Source: Parashewanella hymeniacidonis (GTDB lineage Bacteria; Pseudomonadota; Gammaproteobacteria; Enterobacterales; Shewanellaceae). From it: DNA of 64,000 bases. Positions 8,819 through 18,299 of the stretch are shown here, one piece after another. Below the pieces are notes generated by a model. It saw nothing but the letters and a program-made list of their open reading frames with translations, was not told the origin of the DNA and did no database searches. Position 1 is the first letter of the stretch. Every line of letters begins with the position of its first letter. The stretch spans positions 1 to 64,000 of the forward strand of contig NZ_JAFEUN010000006.1 in assembly GCF_016900895.1 (NCBI RefSeq). Reading direction: 5' to 3'. The translations under genes and the position numbers were made by a program.

Positions 8819-8844
8819 GCTAAAATTGTAACAAATGCATCATA

Positions 8845-8862
8845 ATGTCATATTAGTGTAAC
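8845..8862 (+). promoter_or_regulatory. Candidate Pho box upstream of ppk
   Basis: Two 7-base units, ATGTCAT and GTGTAAC, are separated by four bases in the 7-4-7 arrangement of PhoB sites. They match the CTGTCAT half-site at 6 and about 5 positions. The site is 75 bp before the ppk start, a suitable place for phosphate-starvation control of polyphosphate metabolism. Confidence 0.4.
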
Positions 8863-8936
8863 GATTAAAAAATAGGATAAAAGTATTAAAAACAATAAAT
8901 AACCATAAACGATACTCTATTAAGGGAGTCATTGTA

Positions 8937-11012
8937 GTGTCTAACTCTGATCATGTACAACTTATGCCAAAAGAGCTTTCCTGGTTATCATTCAACGAGA
9001 GAGTCCTGCAGGAAGCTTGCGATGAGAATGTACCTCTCATCGAACGAGTACGATTTTTAGGCATATTCTCGAGTAACATGGATGAATTTTTCAGGGTGCG
9101 AGTTGCAGCTGTTCGACGTGCAATTCTTATCGATTCAATTGAATCAAAAAAAGCCCATCACAACCAAACTTTAATGGCTCGAATTCAACAGAAAGTATTA
9201 GAGCTACAAGTTAGATTTGATGAAACATACAACATTTTAATGAGGGAATTGATCAGGAAAAACATCTTCCTGATAAGTGAAAAACAACTTTCAGAGTTTC
9301 AAAGTATCTGGTTAAAAGGTTATTTCAATGACCAGCTAAAACGTCATATCACCCCAATTTCTGTAAACAAAAATAGAGATTTAACCAAGCAGATGTCTGA
9401 CACAATGACCTATCTTTTTGTCTGCTTACATAAAGAAAAAAAGCACCAATATATACTAATAGAAGTACCTACAAAAAGTGTACCTCGATTTGTATCCCTG
9501 CCATCAGAAAGCAGTAAATCAAAGAAATACCTTATTTTACTCGATAATATTATTCGTCATTGTGCAGATGAACTTTTTAAGCCTTTTTTTGATTATGATG
9601 ATATCGATGTTTATTCGATGAAGCTTACCCGTGATGCAGACTTCGACATCACAGATGAGCTTGAACAAACTCAGCTAGAAAAAATGACTAAAGGCGTAAA
9701 AAAACGTCTTACCGCTGAACCCGTCAGGCTGGTTTATGACAAAGAAATGCCAGAGCATATGCTGCTGATATTAAAAAACCAATTAAACATTAGCTTAACT
9801 GAATTTCTAGTACCGGGCGGGCGTTATCATAGCTTCAAAGATTTTATTGCTTTTCCTAACCCAAGCCGTAAGCATTTAGAATACGATAAAAAAGTCGCAT
9901 TAAATTCGGCCAGATTTGATCAATCAGCTAACGCTTTTGAAGCCATCGCAAAAAGTGATATTCTTTTAAATTATCCATACCATAAATTTGCCTACTTCAC
10001 CGAACTCATTCGTCAAGCCGCCTATGATCCTGCAGTGAAGTCGATAACAATTTCACTTTATCGAGTTGCAAAAAAATCTCGTGTTATTAACTCTCTTATT
10101 GATGCAGTACGTAACGGAAAACAAGTCACGGTAATTTTAGAATTAACAGCCCGTTTTGATGAAGAAGCGAATATTGAATGGACAAAATTACTTGTAGAGG
10201 CCGGAGTAAAGGTACATCACGGAATTCCGAACTTAAAAATCCATGCAAAACTATGCTTAATTCATCGTCAAGAAGATAAGCAAACAAAGCTCTATTGTCA
10301 TATTGGCTCTGGAAATTTCAATGAGAAAACGGCAAGAATATACACTGACTTATCTTTATTTACGGCTAACGAAGAAATAACAAAAGAAGTTGAAAATGTC
10401 TTTGACCTCATCCAACATCCATATAAACACTACAGATTCAACCATTTGATTGTTTCACCATACAACTCGCGAAAACGCCTAAATCGATTAGTTGATGATG
10501 AAATAAGAAGTGCTAAAGATGGGTTGGAAGCCTCGATAACTTTAAAGCTCAATAACCTCGTTGATAAGCAACTTATTAAGAAGCTATATGCAGCTGCGTC
10601 TTCTGGTGTAAAAGTAAAACTCTTAATTAGAGGAATGTGCTCTCTATTACCATGCAAAGATTCTGTGTCAAAGAACATTGAGATATACAGTATTGTTGAT
10701 CGATACCTAGAACACTCTCGAGTGATGATATTTCATGGTAATGGTAAACAAAAAATGTACTTATGCTCTGCTGACTGGATGACACGAAACATTGATAATC
10801 GAGTTGAAGTTGGCGTGCCTATTTACAGTGAAAACTTGAAAATGATGATTCAGTCATTGATGAACATACAATTTAGCGATAACACTAAGTCCAGAATTCT
10901 CGATCATGCACAGTCGAACCCATACAAAAAACGAGGTAATAAGAAAAAAATAAGATCTCAAGAAGTTGTTTTCGAATTTTTGAGAAATCTAGAAAAGTCT
11001 ACCTTGATTTAA
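8937..11012 (+). CDS. ppk1: Polyphosphate kinase 1
   Basis: A full-length (691-residue) PPK1, which reversibly transfers the gamma phosphate of ATP to polyphosphate. The four-domain layout is present: an N-terminal helical domain starting ELSWLSFNERVLQEA, a head domain, and two phospholipase-D-like catalytic domains. The autophosphorylated His lies in NLKIHAKLCLIH at residue 435 and the second active-site His in LEHSRVMIFH near 593, both as in E. coli Ppk. The GTG start is chosen because an AAGGGAG ribosome-binding site lies eight bases before it. Exopolyphosphatase follows 49 bp downstream, the common ppk-ppx operon. Confidence 0.96.
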   Translation: MSNSDHVQLMPKELSWLSFNERVLQEACDENVPLIERVRFLGIFSSNMDEFFRVRVAAVRRAILIDSIESKKAHHNQTLMARIQQKVLELQVRFDETYNILMRELIRKNIFLISEKQLSEFQSIWLKGYFNDQLKRHITPISVNKNRDLTKQMSDTMTYLFVCLHKEKKHQYILIEVPTKSVPRFVSLPSESSKSKKYLILLDNIIRHCADELFKPFFDYDDIDVYSMKLTRDADFDITDELEQTQLEKMTKGVKKRLTAEPVRLVYDKEMPEHMLLILKNQLNISLTEFLVPGGRYHSFKDFIAFPNPSRKHLEYDKKVALNSARFDQSANAFEAIAKSDILLNYPYHKFAYFTELIRQAAYDPAVKSITISLYRVAKKSRVINSLIDAVRNGKQVTVILELTARFDEEANIEWTKLLVEAGVKVHHGIPNLKIHAKLCLIHRQEDKQTKLYCHIGSGNFNEKTARIYTDLSLFTANEEITKEVENVFDLIQHPYKHYRFNHLIVSPYNSRKRLNRLVDDEIRSAKDGLEASITLKLNNLVDKQLIKKLYAAASSGVKVKLLIRGMCSLLPCKDSVSKNIEIYSIVDRYLEHSRVMIFHGNGKQKMYLCSADWMTRNIDNRVEVGVPIYSENLKMMIQSLMNIQFSDNTKSRILDHAQSNPYKKRGNKKKIRSQEVVFEFLRNLEKSTLI

Positions 11013-11029
11013 AATCATTTTAATTCAAG
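11003..11029 (+). other. AT-rich inverted repeat at the ppk stop codon
   Basis: A 13-bp inverted repeat with one mismatch and a one-base centre (CTTGATTTAAAAT / ATTTTAATTCAAG) covers the ppk stop and the start of the ppk-ppx gap. It lacks a U-run, so it may be an mRNA-stability hairpin or an attenuator between the two genes rather than a terminator. Confidence 0.4.
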
Positions 11030-11061
11030 AATGAGTGATATGGCTTTAATTTGGACAACAA

Positions 11062-12549
11062 ATGACAGAACTTAAACATCGGCATAAACATTTTGTTGCC
11101 ATTGACATGGGTTCCAATAGCTTTCACTTGGTCATTGCCCGTGAGCAAGATGGCAGTTTGCAAATTCTTCACAAAGAAAAAAAGCAAGTGCAATTGGCTC
11201 AAGGGTTAGATGAAAATAACAATTTAAGTAAAGAGGCCATTGCTAGAGGGATCAATTGCTTAAAAGAATTTAGATTAAGGTTCTCTGAGCTCACGGAAAC
11301 TCAAGTTAAGCCTGTTGCAACACACACTTTAAGAGTTGCTAACAACGCCCACGATTTTTTAGAACAAGCTCTAGATGTCTTTCCTTATGAGATTGAAATA
11401 ATTTCCGGTCACGAGGAAGCAAGACTCATTTATAGTGGGATTGCTCATAACCAAGTTTTAAGGCCTAAAAATTTAATTATCGATATTGGTGGTGGTTCTA
11501 CAGAAGTTGTTATAGGAAAAAAAATCACTCCTACTCGCCTCTCCAGCTTAAAATGCGGGTGTGTAAGCTATCACGAACGTTATTTTCGAACAGATGAGTT
11601 AACAAAAGACAACTTTAAAGCTGCAATGATTGCGGCAGATAGCGAACTTTCTTCATTGTCAAAAGATTACCTTTCAGGCAATTGGGATTTGGCACTTGGT
11701 AGTTCTGGCTCAGTTAAAGCCGTCGCTACTGCATTAAAAGAAAAGTATCAACTTGACCACATCACTTTAAAATCGTTAAAACAATTAAAAACAGATCTCA
11801 TAGCCGCTGGGCACACAAGTAACATTACCTTTGAAAATATTGACGATAGACGCAAAGTCCTACTGCCAGCTGCTATCGCAATTCTTATCAGCTTTTTCAA
11901 ACGATTAAATGTAAAAAAACTCGAATTCTCACCTTTTGCGCTTCGTGAAGGCGTTTTATTCGAGCTCGCCAAAATTGGGCAATATCATGATGTGCAAATG
12001 AGGACGGTAGACAGCATTGCGCGTCTATACCATATTGATATGCCGCATGCAGGAAAGGTCTGTAACACCGCAATGGAGTTATTTGAACATGTTGCTGACG
12101 AATGGCAACTCAGGGGTTTTGCAAGGCTGTTACTTTTTGCATCTACTTTGCATGAAATTGGTATACACATCAACTCAAGACAGCATCATCAACATGGTGG
12201 CTACATAATACAGAACAGTGACTTACCTGGTTTTAGTGAACCACTACAGCAGCAGTTATCAGTATTAATTCGCAATCATCGAAAACGCCCGCATTTACCT
12301 TCTTTTGATGAACTTGATCCCGAATTAATAAAGAGTACTCGATATATATCCTCAATTTTACGCATTGCAGTATTACTGAATTTAGGGCGAGTGAGCCTTA
12401 GGTTTGATTTTAGAGATGCTAAGGCGATTGAAAATAAACTATTTTTAACGCTACCTAAAAATACTAAAAAAAACACCCTATTAATTAACGATCTACTTAG
12501 AGAGCAAAAGTCGATTGCCGATTTAGGTATTGAGTTGCATCTACTTTAA
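11062..12549 (+). CDS. ppx: Exopolyphosphatase (Ppx/GppA family)
   Basis: A 495-residue ASKHA-fold phosphatase that releases phosphate from the ends of polyphosphate, or hydrolyses pppGpp in GppA relatives. The N-terminal phosphate loop DMGSNSFHLVI (about 15-25) and the second loop IDIGGGSTEV (about 139-148) are intact. A C-terminal HD-type helical domain (from about residue 310, containing STLHEIGIHI and NHRKRPHLP) gives the full length of E. coli Ppx. It follows ppk1 directly, which favours Ppx over GppA. The ATG at 11062 has a GGA about six bases upstream. Confidence 0.93.
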   Translation: MTELKHRHKHFVAIDMGSNSFHLVIAREQDGSLQILHKEKKQVQLAQGLDENNNLSKEAIARGINCLKEFRLRFSELTETQVKPVATHTLRVANNAHDFLEQALDVFPYEIEIISGHEEARLIYSGIAHNQVLRPKNLIIDIGGGSTEVVIGKKITPTRLSSLKCGCVSYHERYFRTDELTKDNFKAAMIAADSELSSLSKDYLSGNWDLALGSSGSVKAVATALKEKYQLDHITLKSLKQLKTDLIAAGHTSNITFENIDDRRKVLLPAAIAILISFFKRLNVKKLEFSPFALREGVLFELAKIGQYHDVQMRTVDSIARLYHIDMPHAGKVCNTAMELFEHVADEWQLRGFARLLLFASTLHEIGIHINSRQHHQHGGYIIQNSDLPGFSEPLQQQLSVLIRNHRKRPHLPSFDELDPELIKSTRYISSILRIAVLLNLGRVSLRFDFRDAKAIENKLFLTLPKNTKKNTLLINDLLREQKSIADLGIELHLL

Positions 12550-12586
12550 AACTAAACTTTGATCACAATTTAAATAATAAAACTCT

Positions 12587-13249
12587 ATGCACACTAATAT
12601 TCTTTATTCATTCAGACGCTGCCCTTATGCCATGAGGGCCCGACTTGCGATTCTCTTTGCAGGAGTAAAAGTTACCTTACGAGAAATTGAGCTTAAAAAT
12701 AAACCTCAAGCAATGCTTGATGCATCGCCTAAAGGCACTGTTCCTGTGTTTGTAAAACTTGAGGAAAACACACCGATTCTAGTTATCGACGAAAGCTTGG
12801 ATATTATGCATTGGGCATTGAACCAGAATGACTCGAGTAATATACTCAGAAAAGGGGATGGTCAACGTGTCATCAATATGGACAGCTTAATCGCACAAAA
12901 CGATGCAGAATTTAAATTATGGCTAGATAAGTATAAGTACTGTGACCGTTTCCCCGAACAACCTCAGGAATATTATCAAGAACAAGGTGAAAAATTTTTA
13001 TCTAGATTAGAAGCCTTGCTAGAAAACAATGTTTTCCTATATTCTAAACAGCCTTGTCTTGCAGATATTGCCATTTTTCCATTTGTTAGACAGTTTTCTC
13101 TCGTCGATAAAGCTTGGATTGAATCCCAGGAATTTCCATATTTGAAGAAGTGGTTAGCGTATTGGCAATCATCGAAAGAGTTTGAAATTGCAATGGAAAA
13201 ATTCGAACCATGGCTTATGAATAACAAAGAATATTTATTTGGAAAATAA
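12587..13249 (+). CDS. Glutathione S-transferase family protein
   Basis: A 220-residue protein with a thioredoxin-like N-terminal domain (about 1-85) starting SFRRCPYAMRARLAI, where Cys of CPYAMR is the likely glutathione-interacting residue, followed by the SPKGTVPVF cis-Pro loop. An all-helical C-terminal domain runs from about 90 to 215. This is the layout of omega/beta-like or glutaredoxin-like bacterial GSTs. The substrate is not predictable. It starts 38 bp after ppx and may be read from the same transcript. An AT-rich hairpin covers its stop codon. Confidence 0.85.
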   Translation: MHTNILYSFRRCPYAMRARLAILFAGVKVTLREIELKNKPQAMLDASPKGTVPVFVKLEENTPILVIDESLDIMHWALNQNDSSNILRKGDGQRVINMDSLIAQNDAEFKLWLDKYKYCDRFPEQPQEYYQEQGEKFLSRLEALLENNVFLYSKQPCLADIAIFPFVRQFSLVDKAWIESQEFPYLKKWLAYWQSSKEFEIAMEKFEPWLMNNKEYLFGK

Positions 13250-13260
13250 GCCAAATAAAT
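13233..13260 (+). other. AT-rich stem-loop at the GST stop codon
   Basis: A perfect 10-bp inverted repeat (ATTTATTTGG / CCAAATAAAT) with an eight-base loop containing the stop codon. No U-run follows, so terminator function is uncertain. Confidence 0.4.
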
Positions 13261-13312
13261 GTACATTGTAAGTGGTTTTATTATCAATTGATCATATACG
13301 GAACTTAAGACA

Positions 13313-13564
13313 ATGACTATGTTTGGAAATGTGGAGCTTCAAATTTGGTATATGGTCGTTTTTCTTTTAATACTCCATGCCATTTTTGCTATAAAACCCG
13401 CTATATCTGACGCTCCAATTCCACCAAGCAAAAAATTAAAGTGGTCTGTAATGGGAATTTTGTTCGGTCCAATAGGGTATTACATATACCAAGCATCTCT
13501 TCCTTTCGAAAATATTGAAAACCCGGCTGACTTTTTTAAGATAGAAGACAAAAAAGATCACTAA
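13313..13564 (+). CDS. Small two-helix membrane protein
   Basis: An 83-residue protein with two hydrophobic helices (about residues 10-30 and 43-62), separated by a short Pro-rich loop, and an acidic then basic tail. The second helix has a GILFGPIGYYIY pattern seen in small membrane proteins of the PLDc_N type, but the match is too short for a firm family call. It lies between the GST and the MFS exporter on the same strand. Function is unknown. Confidence 0.6.
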   Translation: MTMFGNVELQIWYMVVFLLILHAIFAIKPAISDAPIPPSKKLKWSVMGILFGPIGYYIYQASLPFENIENPADFFKIEDKKDH

Positions 13565-13675
13565 TCATCAGCCAGATTTAAGATATAATCCTACCCTTGG
13601 ATTTCAGCCCTAATAAACGCTTATTCCTCTAAACTAGAAGCGTTATTCGTTTTATATTTCTTTCTTAGAGTTTTT

Positions 13676-14881
13676 ATGACTAATCTCCAATCTTCAAACC
13701 AACTTCCTAGATGGCTGCTATTGCCGTTACTTGCCAGTATTGTGGCAATTACACCTTTAGCTATAGATATGTACTTACCAGCATTAACCGAAATAGCTCG
13801 AGAGTTTGGTACCGACGTCACAATTGTTCAGCAAAGCTTGAGCACCTATCTAGCAGGATATGGTTTAGGAATGCTCTGCTTTGGGTATTTAGCGGATAAA
13901 TTTGGCCGAAGGCCACTCGTTATTTTTGGTTTAAGCTGTTTTTGCCTCATCAGTTTGGCCTTAAGCTTTAGTAGCAATATGGATGTGTTTTTCATATTGC
14001 GATTTTTTCAGGCATTTGTTGGTGCAGCAGCTACGGTAGTCATTCCGGGTTACATCAAAGAGACATATAAAGAAAATACCGCTAAAGGCATGTCGTATGT
14101 CAGTTTAATCATGATGCTAGCGCCATTGATTGCCCCAGCAATAGGCACGTTAATTTTAGATGTTTTAAATTGGCATTGGATTTTTAGAATTCTATCGATT
14201 TACGCTTTTGTCCTATTGTTTTTTGTGCTTTTCAAACTAAAAATGTCGAGCGACAAAGATAAATCAGTAAGAACTGAGAAAAGCTTTTTAGGTGCATATA
14301 AAACAGTATTCACCAAACCAGGCGTCAGAGCATACATCGCTTCAGGCGTTCTGACTTCATTTGCATTCTTCTGCTATCTAACAGCATCATCATTTGTGTT
14401 TATGGAAGTTTTTAAAGTTGATAAGCTGACGTTTTCAACTTTATTTAGTCTCAATGTTGGTTCGTTAATGTTTGCCAATGTCATTAACTCCCGTCTATCT
14501 CCGAAATTTGGTTCTAAAGTCATGCTAAAAGGGGGGATAGTTATCGGGTTAATCACTGCGAGCGGACTAACGTTAGTTAATTGGCTGCAATTAGATTATA
14601 TCTACACTATGGTATTCTTGATGCCTCTAATGGGTTCATTAGGAATTATCTCTGTAAGTTGTGACGCTATCGTATTGCTAAAATTTAAGAATGAAACCGG
14701 CACTGCTACGGCAGTAATCGGGACGCTGAGATTTGGTTGTGGTGCTCTTGCAGGCCCAATTCTCGCTATCTTATATACTGGAACAGCCGTTCCTTTTGCT
14801 GGAGTGATGCTAACATCCATTTTTATCATTGGCTTACTTCAATTCTTTTACAAAGGCAATAAAACAAAGATGACGAAATAA
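13676..14881 (+). CDS. Bcr/CflA-family multidrug efflux MFS transporter
   Basis: A 401-residue inner-membrane transporter with twelve predicted helices. The first helix has the TPLAIDMYLPA signature of the Bcr/CflA subfamily of drug:proton antiporters. Motif A (GYLADKFGRRPL) lies between helices 2 and 3, near residue 75, and GAAATVVIPGYIKE lies in helix 4. The usual role is export of drugs such as bicyclomycin, chloramphenicol or sulfonamides, or of metabolites. The substrate is not predictable. The gene converges on the nucleotidase gene with a shared bidirectional terminator. Confidence 0.9.
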   Translation: MTNLQSSNQLPRWLLLPLLASIVAITPLAIDMYLPALTEIAREFGTDVTIVQQSLSTYLAGYGLGMLCFGYLADKFGRRPLVIFGLSCFCLISLALSFSSNMDVFFILRFFQAFVGAAATVVIPGYIKETYKENTAKGMSYVSLIMMLAPLIAPAIGTLILDVLNWHWIFRILSIYAFVLLFFVLFKLKMSSDKDKSVRTEKSFLGAYKTVFTKPGVRAYIASGVLTSFAFFCYLTASSFVFMEVFKVDKLTFSTLFSLNVGSLMFANVINSRLSPKFGSKVMLKGGIVIGLITASGLTLVNWLQLDYIYTMVFLMPLMGSLGIISVSCDAIVLLKFKNETGTATAVIGTLRFGCGALAGPILAILYTGTAVPFAGVMLTSIFIIGLLQFFYKGNKTKMTK

Positions 14882-14894
14882 ATTCGTCACCTTT
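14866..14894. terminator. Bidirectional terminator between convergent genes
   Basis: An inverted repeat TGACGAA / TTCGTCA with a five-base loop is extended by AAAG/CTTT across a single mismatch. It covers the MFS stop codon and lies 23 bp before the nucleotidase stop, so it can serve both genes. Confidence 0.6.
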
Positions 14895-14916
14895 AAACGT
14901 AGTGCTCTAATAACCT

Positions 14917-17076
14917 TTATTTAGGTTGAAAAACGAGTGTTGTGTTTTTCTCAGTGCTCGGAACAAGCTCTGTATCGCCTAGTGCTTTACTAAAGTTAAT
15001 AAATGACTGAGCGTCGGAATCACAAAAGGTATTACCACTGCACTCAGGTTCACCCACAGGTGTGTAAGTTGTTTTGCCATCTTTCTCAGTAGCAGTCATT
15101 GTGACCGACTTGACAGCTGGCGTACGAACACTAGTCTTAGGATCTACGTCAAAGTACACATCTTGACGGTTCGTAGTTGTGCCATCGCCTTTTGCTTCAG
15201 CTTTTGCTAATTCACTCCAACCGTCATTACCATTAGCATTATAATTGCCTACTGCAATGGTATATGAGTCAGCGTCATTAATATTTTGCCATGAAACAGT
15301 ACCATCCTCACTTGTTTGTTTCAGTTGCAACTGAGAGAAAGTACCTATTGTATTATCACTGGCTGACTGCACAAATGTATATCTCATACCTGCGACATAT
15401 GGGAACTTACCTGCATGCGCAGTAGCATCTAATACAGGTGCGATCGTCGACATCAAGACACTTTTCAGTTCAGCCCCTGTAATCGTCATTACTGTTAAAT
15501 GGTTTTTGAACGGCAACATCTCTAAACGGATATTCCCTTCATAAAACGCACCCGATTTTATATTGGTTCTCACACCACCAGCAGCAACTAGAGCAACATC
15601 TACATGCCTTCCATTTGTGGCATCAAGCGCATTTTGAACATCATCTGAGTTGAGCCAATCTAAGAATGCTTGACCAACAAGAGGAGCGACTTGTGAACCG
15701 TGATAACAACGTAATTTAGAACCTGTTGCTGAACATTCATTCACCGTAGTATCAATTGGTTCTTGATAGTTGCCAACTTCACTTAAATCACCAGGTCTAC
15801 GTACTTGATAAATAGTATGCGCAGATACGCCAATTTGTGAGCCTATGGCATCTTGATATTGTTGGCTGTTCTTATAATCAGTATCTATTTGTGAGCGTAA
15901 ATCAGGGTTTTCAGTTACTATTTTTAAATCTTTATTTTCTAAACCTGAAATATAATTTTCAATTTCAGCTTTAGTTTCATCTGTGACTTTAGTCTGTTGC
16001 GATTCATCACTATAAAACTCATCCGCTGAAAGTAATGTATTGTGACCTTGGCAAGTCTCGACATTTCCATCTTTATCAAATTGAACTTGAACTTCACCTA
16101 CTGCTTGAGCATTGCTACCGGCTTGTACAATACAGGTCTTAGCATCACCCGTTTTTTGCGACAACATTTCTGCGTATTCACCGTTATCGGTTAAACCGAT
16201 ATTAGTAAAGTCTCCCAATAAGGTATGAGAATGCCCTCCAACGATTAAATCAATACCTGTTGTACCTTGAGCCAACTTTTTATCTGCCGCTAATCCAATA
16301 TGAGAAACCACAACAACTTTATCAACCCCCAATATTTTTAGGGTATCAATTTCTTTTTGAGTGCTTTCAATTTCACTGCTGAACGTCACACCCGCAAAAT
16401 TACTATCACTTACAAAGTCACCCATATTTTCAAGAGCAACGCCAATGACAGCGACAACAACTTCACCGCTTTTTGCATCTGAAACATTGCCTATCTTTCT
16501 CTTGCTTGCGCCTTTATATGCAAACAACTGATAAGACTTTATGGAGGAAACATCTTTTAAGTCATCGTTTTTAGATGCATCCATGTTGTCAGCCAACATC
16601 GGAAAGTTAACGGTAGTTGCTAGCATTTTTAGAGCGGGTGTACCTAAATCAAACTCATGATTACCTACTGCCATTGCATCGATCTTCATATTTTTCAGAA
16701 GATTGGCATTAGCTTCGCCATTAAATGTTTGGAAATAAATACTCCCTTGTAAAGGATCACCAGCATTAAGAATCAATGATGCAGTTTGTGACTTATCACT
16801 CGCAGCAATATCGTCATTAACTTGTTGCAACACTCTCGGGTAACCACCAAATGTAGTGTAAAACTTCTGTTTATTAACAGAGTCTTTCCCCATTAAAAAC
16901 TGTCCATCAACGCCATCAAATTGTGAATGTAGATCATTCATATGAATGACATTCAGCACAAATGGTTCTTTAGGGTTTGGAGCGGGGTTTTTATGATGTT
17001 TGTGACTGCTGCCACAACCAAATAAAGCAAATACGACTGCCGTCGCCGTTAATGTTTTTATCAATTTCGTACTCAT
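14917..17076 (-). CDS. Lipoprotein 5'-nucleotidase (metallophosphatase, UshA/NadN type)
   Basis: A 719-residue secreted enzyme with a lipoprotein signal ending in ALFGC near residue 22, then a His-rich spacer. The N-terminal calcineurin-like metallophosphatase domain shows NDLHSQFDG (about 47), GNHEFD (about 137) and GGHSH (about 279), and the C-terminal nucleotide-binding domain shows AAGGVRTNIKSG and GMRYTF. It probably removes phosphate from extracellular nucleotides or NAD, feeding salvage and phosphate supply. It is longer than E. coli UshA (550 residues), with an insertion around residues 330-420, closer to NadN-like enzymes of marine bacteria. ATG at 17076 is preferred over an upstream TTG because of its spacing from an AGAGG site. 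Confidence 0.88.
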   Translation of the reverse strand: MSTKLIKTLTATAVVFALFGCGSSHKHHKNPAPNPKEPFVLNVIHMNDLHSQFDGVDGQFLMGKDSVNKQKFYTTFGGYPRVLQQVNDDIAASDKSQTASLILNAGDPLQGSIYFQTFNGEANANLLKNMKIDAMAVGNHEFDLGTPALKMLATTVNFPMLADNMDASKNDDLKDVSSIKSYQLFAYKGASKRKIGNVSDAKSGEVVVAVIGVALENMGDFVSDSNFAGVTFSSEIESTQKEIDTLKILGVDKVVVVSHIGLAADKKLAQGTTGIDLIVGGHSHTLLGDFTNIGLTDNGEYAEMLSQKTGDAKTCIVQAGSNAQAVGEVQVQFDKDGNVETCQGHNTLLSADEFYSDESQQTKVTDETKAEIENYISGLENKDLKIVTENPDLRSQIDTDYKNSQQYQDAIGSQIGVSAHTIYQVRRPGDLSEVGNYQEPIDTTVNECSATGSKLRCYHGSQVAPLVGQAFLDWLNSDDVQNALDATNGRHVDVALVAAGGVRTNIKSGAFYEGNIRLEMLPFKNHLTVMTITGAELKSVLMSTIAPVLDATAHAGKFPYVAGMRYTFVQSASDNTIGTFSQLQLKQTSEDGTVSWQNINDADSYTIAVGNYNANGNDGWSELAKAEAKGDGTTTNRQDVYFDVDPKTSVRTPAVKSVTMTATEKDGKTTYTPVGEPECSGNTFCDSDAQSFINFSKALGDTELVPSTEKNTTLVFQPK

Positions 17077-17226
17077 TTGCAAAAACCTCTTGGCTAAATA
17101 GCCTTGTTTTTAAAAATAAGTCAGCCCTGACATAGAGAATCTGAGTCGTAATCCATTAACTTAATTCAGTTCACAGTTCACGCTCAGGTTTAGTTGAAAT
17201 TTTTCTCCTTAAGCTCTCCAGAGAGC

Positions 17227-17415
17227 TCAGTTTGTTGAAACTTTACATCCATGACCGGATTCATCTTCTGTATTGGGATAAACGATATCACTATCAACCA
17301 AGGGATAACCACTGACATAAATTGTATTGCTCGGAGCGCTAGCTTCAGACTAAAAGAAGTTGGAAAGCTTGCCCATATAAAAGCGATAAATTTCTGAAGT
17401 AGCTAGCCTTGACAT
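17227..17415 (-). pseudogene. Small ORF interrupted by an in-frame amber codon
   Basis: Read from ATG at 17415, the minus strand is open for 21 codons (beginning MSRLATSEIY). It meets a TAG at 17350-17352 and then continues in the same frame for 40 more codons to TGA at 17227. The part after the TAG (NTIYVSGYPLVDSDIVYPN, then an acidic stretch and Cys near the end) has a balanced, protein-like composition. A single base change would restore a 62-residue protein. I do not recognise the family. It is probably a recently broken gene; a chance frame cannot be excluded. Confidence 0.35.
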
Positions 17416-17770
17416 AAGAATTCAATTAATTGGTTGTTCTTTAACTCGTCCAGATGAAGAACATAAGTGTTGACGAAAAAAATTGAATTCTATTTAGGGG
17501 AAAAATACTAACAGATGCCAATCAGGGATATGAGTAACAAAAAAGGCCATACCGTGTCACAGATCACAGTTTAGAAAACTAAATTACAGCGCTTACATTA
17601 TCTTTAAATAAGGTTAATACTATTTGATACTCAGCATTACTTTTAAGATACATATTTCGCAATTTAAAAAAAGCATGTGGTACTTAGAAACACTCTAATT
17701 AGAATGTTGTAATCAAGATAAATAATCGTAGTGACTGAGTTGAATAAAGACAAAAATTAAGACGCATTAA
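17416..17770. other. Intergenic stretch, no gene seen
   Basis: AT-rich sequence without a credible ORF or RNA gene. It contains a 10-bp inverted repeat (GAATTCAATT at 17419 and its complement at 17481) just upstream of the broken small ORF, and otherwise nothing I can interpret. Confidence 0.4.
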
Positions 17771-17773
17771 ATA

Positions 17774-17800
17774 AAAAACCCACTAAAAGTGGGCTTTTAA
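17774..17800 (-). terminator. ndk terminator
   Basis: The stem CCCACT / AGTGGG with a four-base loop is flanked by A6 on the left and TTTT on the right, 18 bp past the ndk stop. On the minus strand the stem is followed by six T, a classical rho-independent terminator; it could also work on the plus strand. Confidence 0.8.
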
Positions 17801-17818
17801 AAATTTATAACTCAAAAA

Positions 17819-18250
17819 TTAACGAGTGCGTGGCTTGATTTCTTCTGGGCTGAAGAAATAAGCAATTTCACGCTCTGCAGAAGCAAGAGAGTCAGAACCG
17901 TGAGCAGCGTTCTCATCGATGCTGTTAGCAAAATCAGCACGGATAGTACCTTCAGCTGCTTCAGCTGGGTTTGTAGCACCCAAGATTTCACGGTGAGCTA
18001 AAACTGCGTTTTCACCTTCTAAAACTTGAACAGTGATAGGACCAGAAGTCATGAATTCAACTAATGCACCAAAGAAAGGACGCTCGCTGTGCTCAGCGTA
18101 GAAACCTTCTGCTTGCTCTTTAGTCAGGTGTAGCATTTTTGCAGCAACAATTTTCAGACCAGCGTCTTCGAAACGGCTGTAGATTGCACCGATTTTGTTT
18201 TTTGCAACAGCATCTGGTTTTACGATAGAAAAAGTACGTTCGATAGCCAT
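17819..18250 (-). CDS. ndk: Nucleoside diphosphate kinase
   Basis: A 143-residue enzyme, full length for bacterial NDK, which balances nucleoside triphosphate pools by ping-pong phosphotransfer. The phosphorylated His is at residue 117 in NAAHGSDS, and the family start [14 protein letters not shown] is present. The open frame extends a further 147 bases upstream, but the ATG at 18250 is the true start: it gives the conserved N terminus and has a GGA site eight bases before it. Transcription ends at the stem-loop at 17774. It is the last clearly chromosomal gene before the prophage. Confidence 0.97.
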   Translation of the reverse strand: MAIERTFSIVKPDAVAKNKIGAIYSRFEDAGLKIVAAKMLHLTKEQAEGFYAEHSERPFFGALVEFMTSGPITVQVLEGENAVLAHREILGATNPAEAAEGTIRADFANSIDENAAHGSDSLASAEREIAYFFSPEEIKPRTR

Positions 18251-18293
18251 GGTTAAGCTTCCTTTAAATAGCATGTTTTTGTAATTCGCGCGG

Positions 18294-18299
18294 ATTATA
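18294..18299 (-). promoter_or_regulatory. Candidate ndk -10 box
   Basis: A perfect TATAAT on the minus strand, 43 bases before the ndk ATG. No good -35 is seen at 17 bp; an ACAAC/GTTGT inverted repeat (18304-18323) sits there instead and could be a regulator site. Confidence 0.4.

Noticed and set aside
12976-13287. 103-codon minus-strand ORF
   Set aside because: Antisense to the glutathione S-transferase gene, whose domains are complete and on the plus strand.
17530-17580. Possible CRP site (TGTCACAGATCACA)
   Set aside because: The half-sites are out of register with the TGTGA-N6-TCACA consensus.
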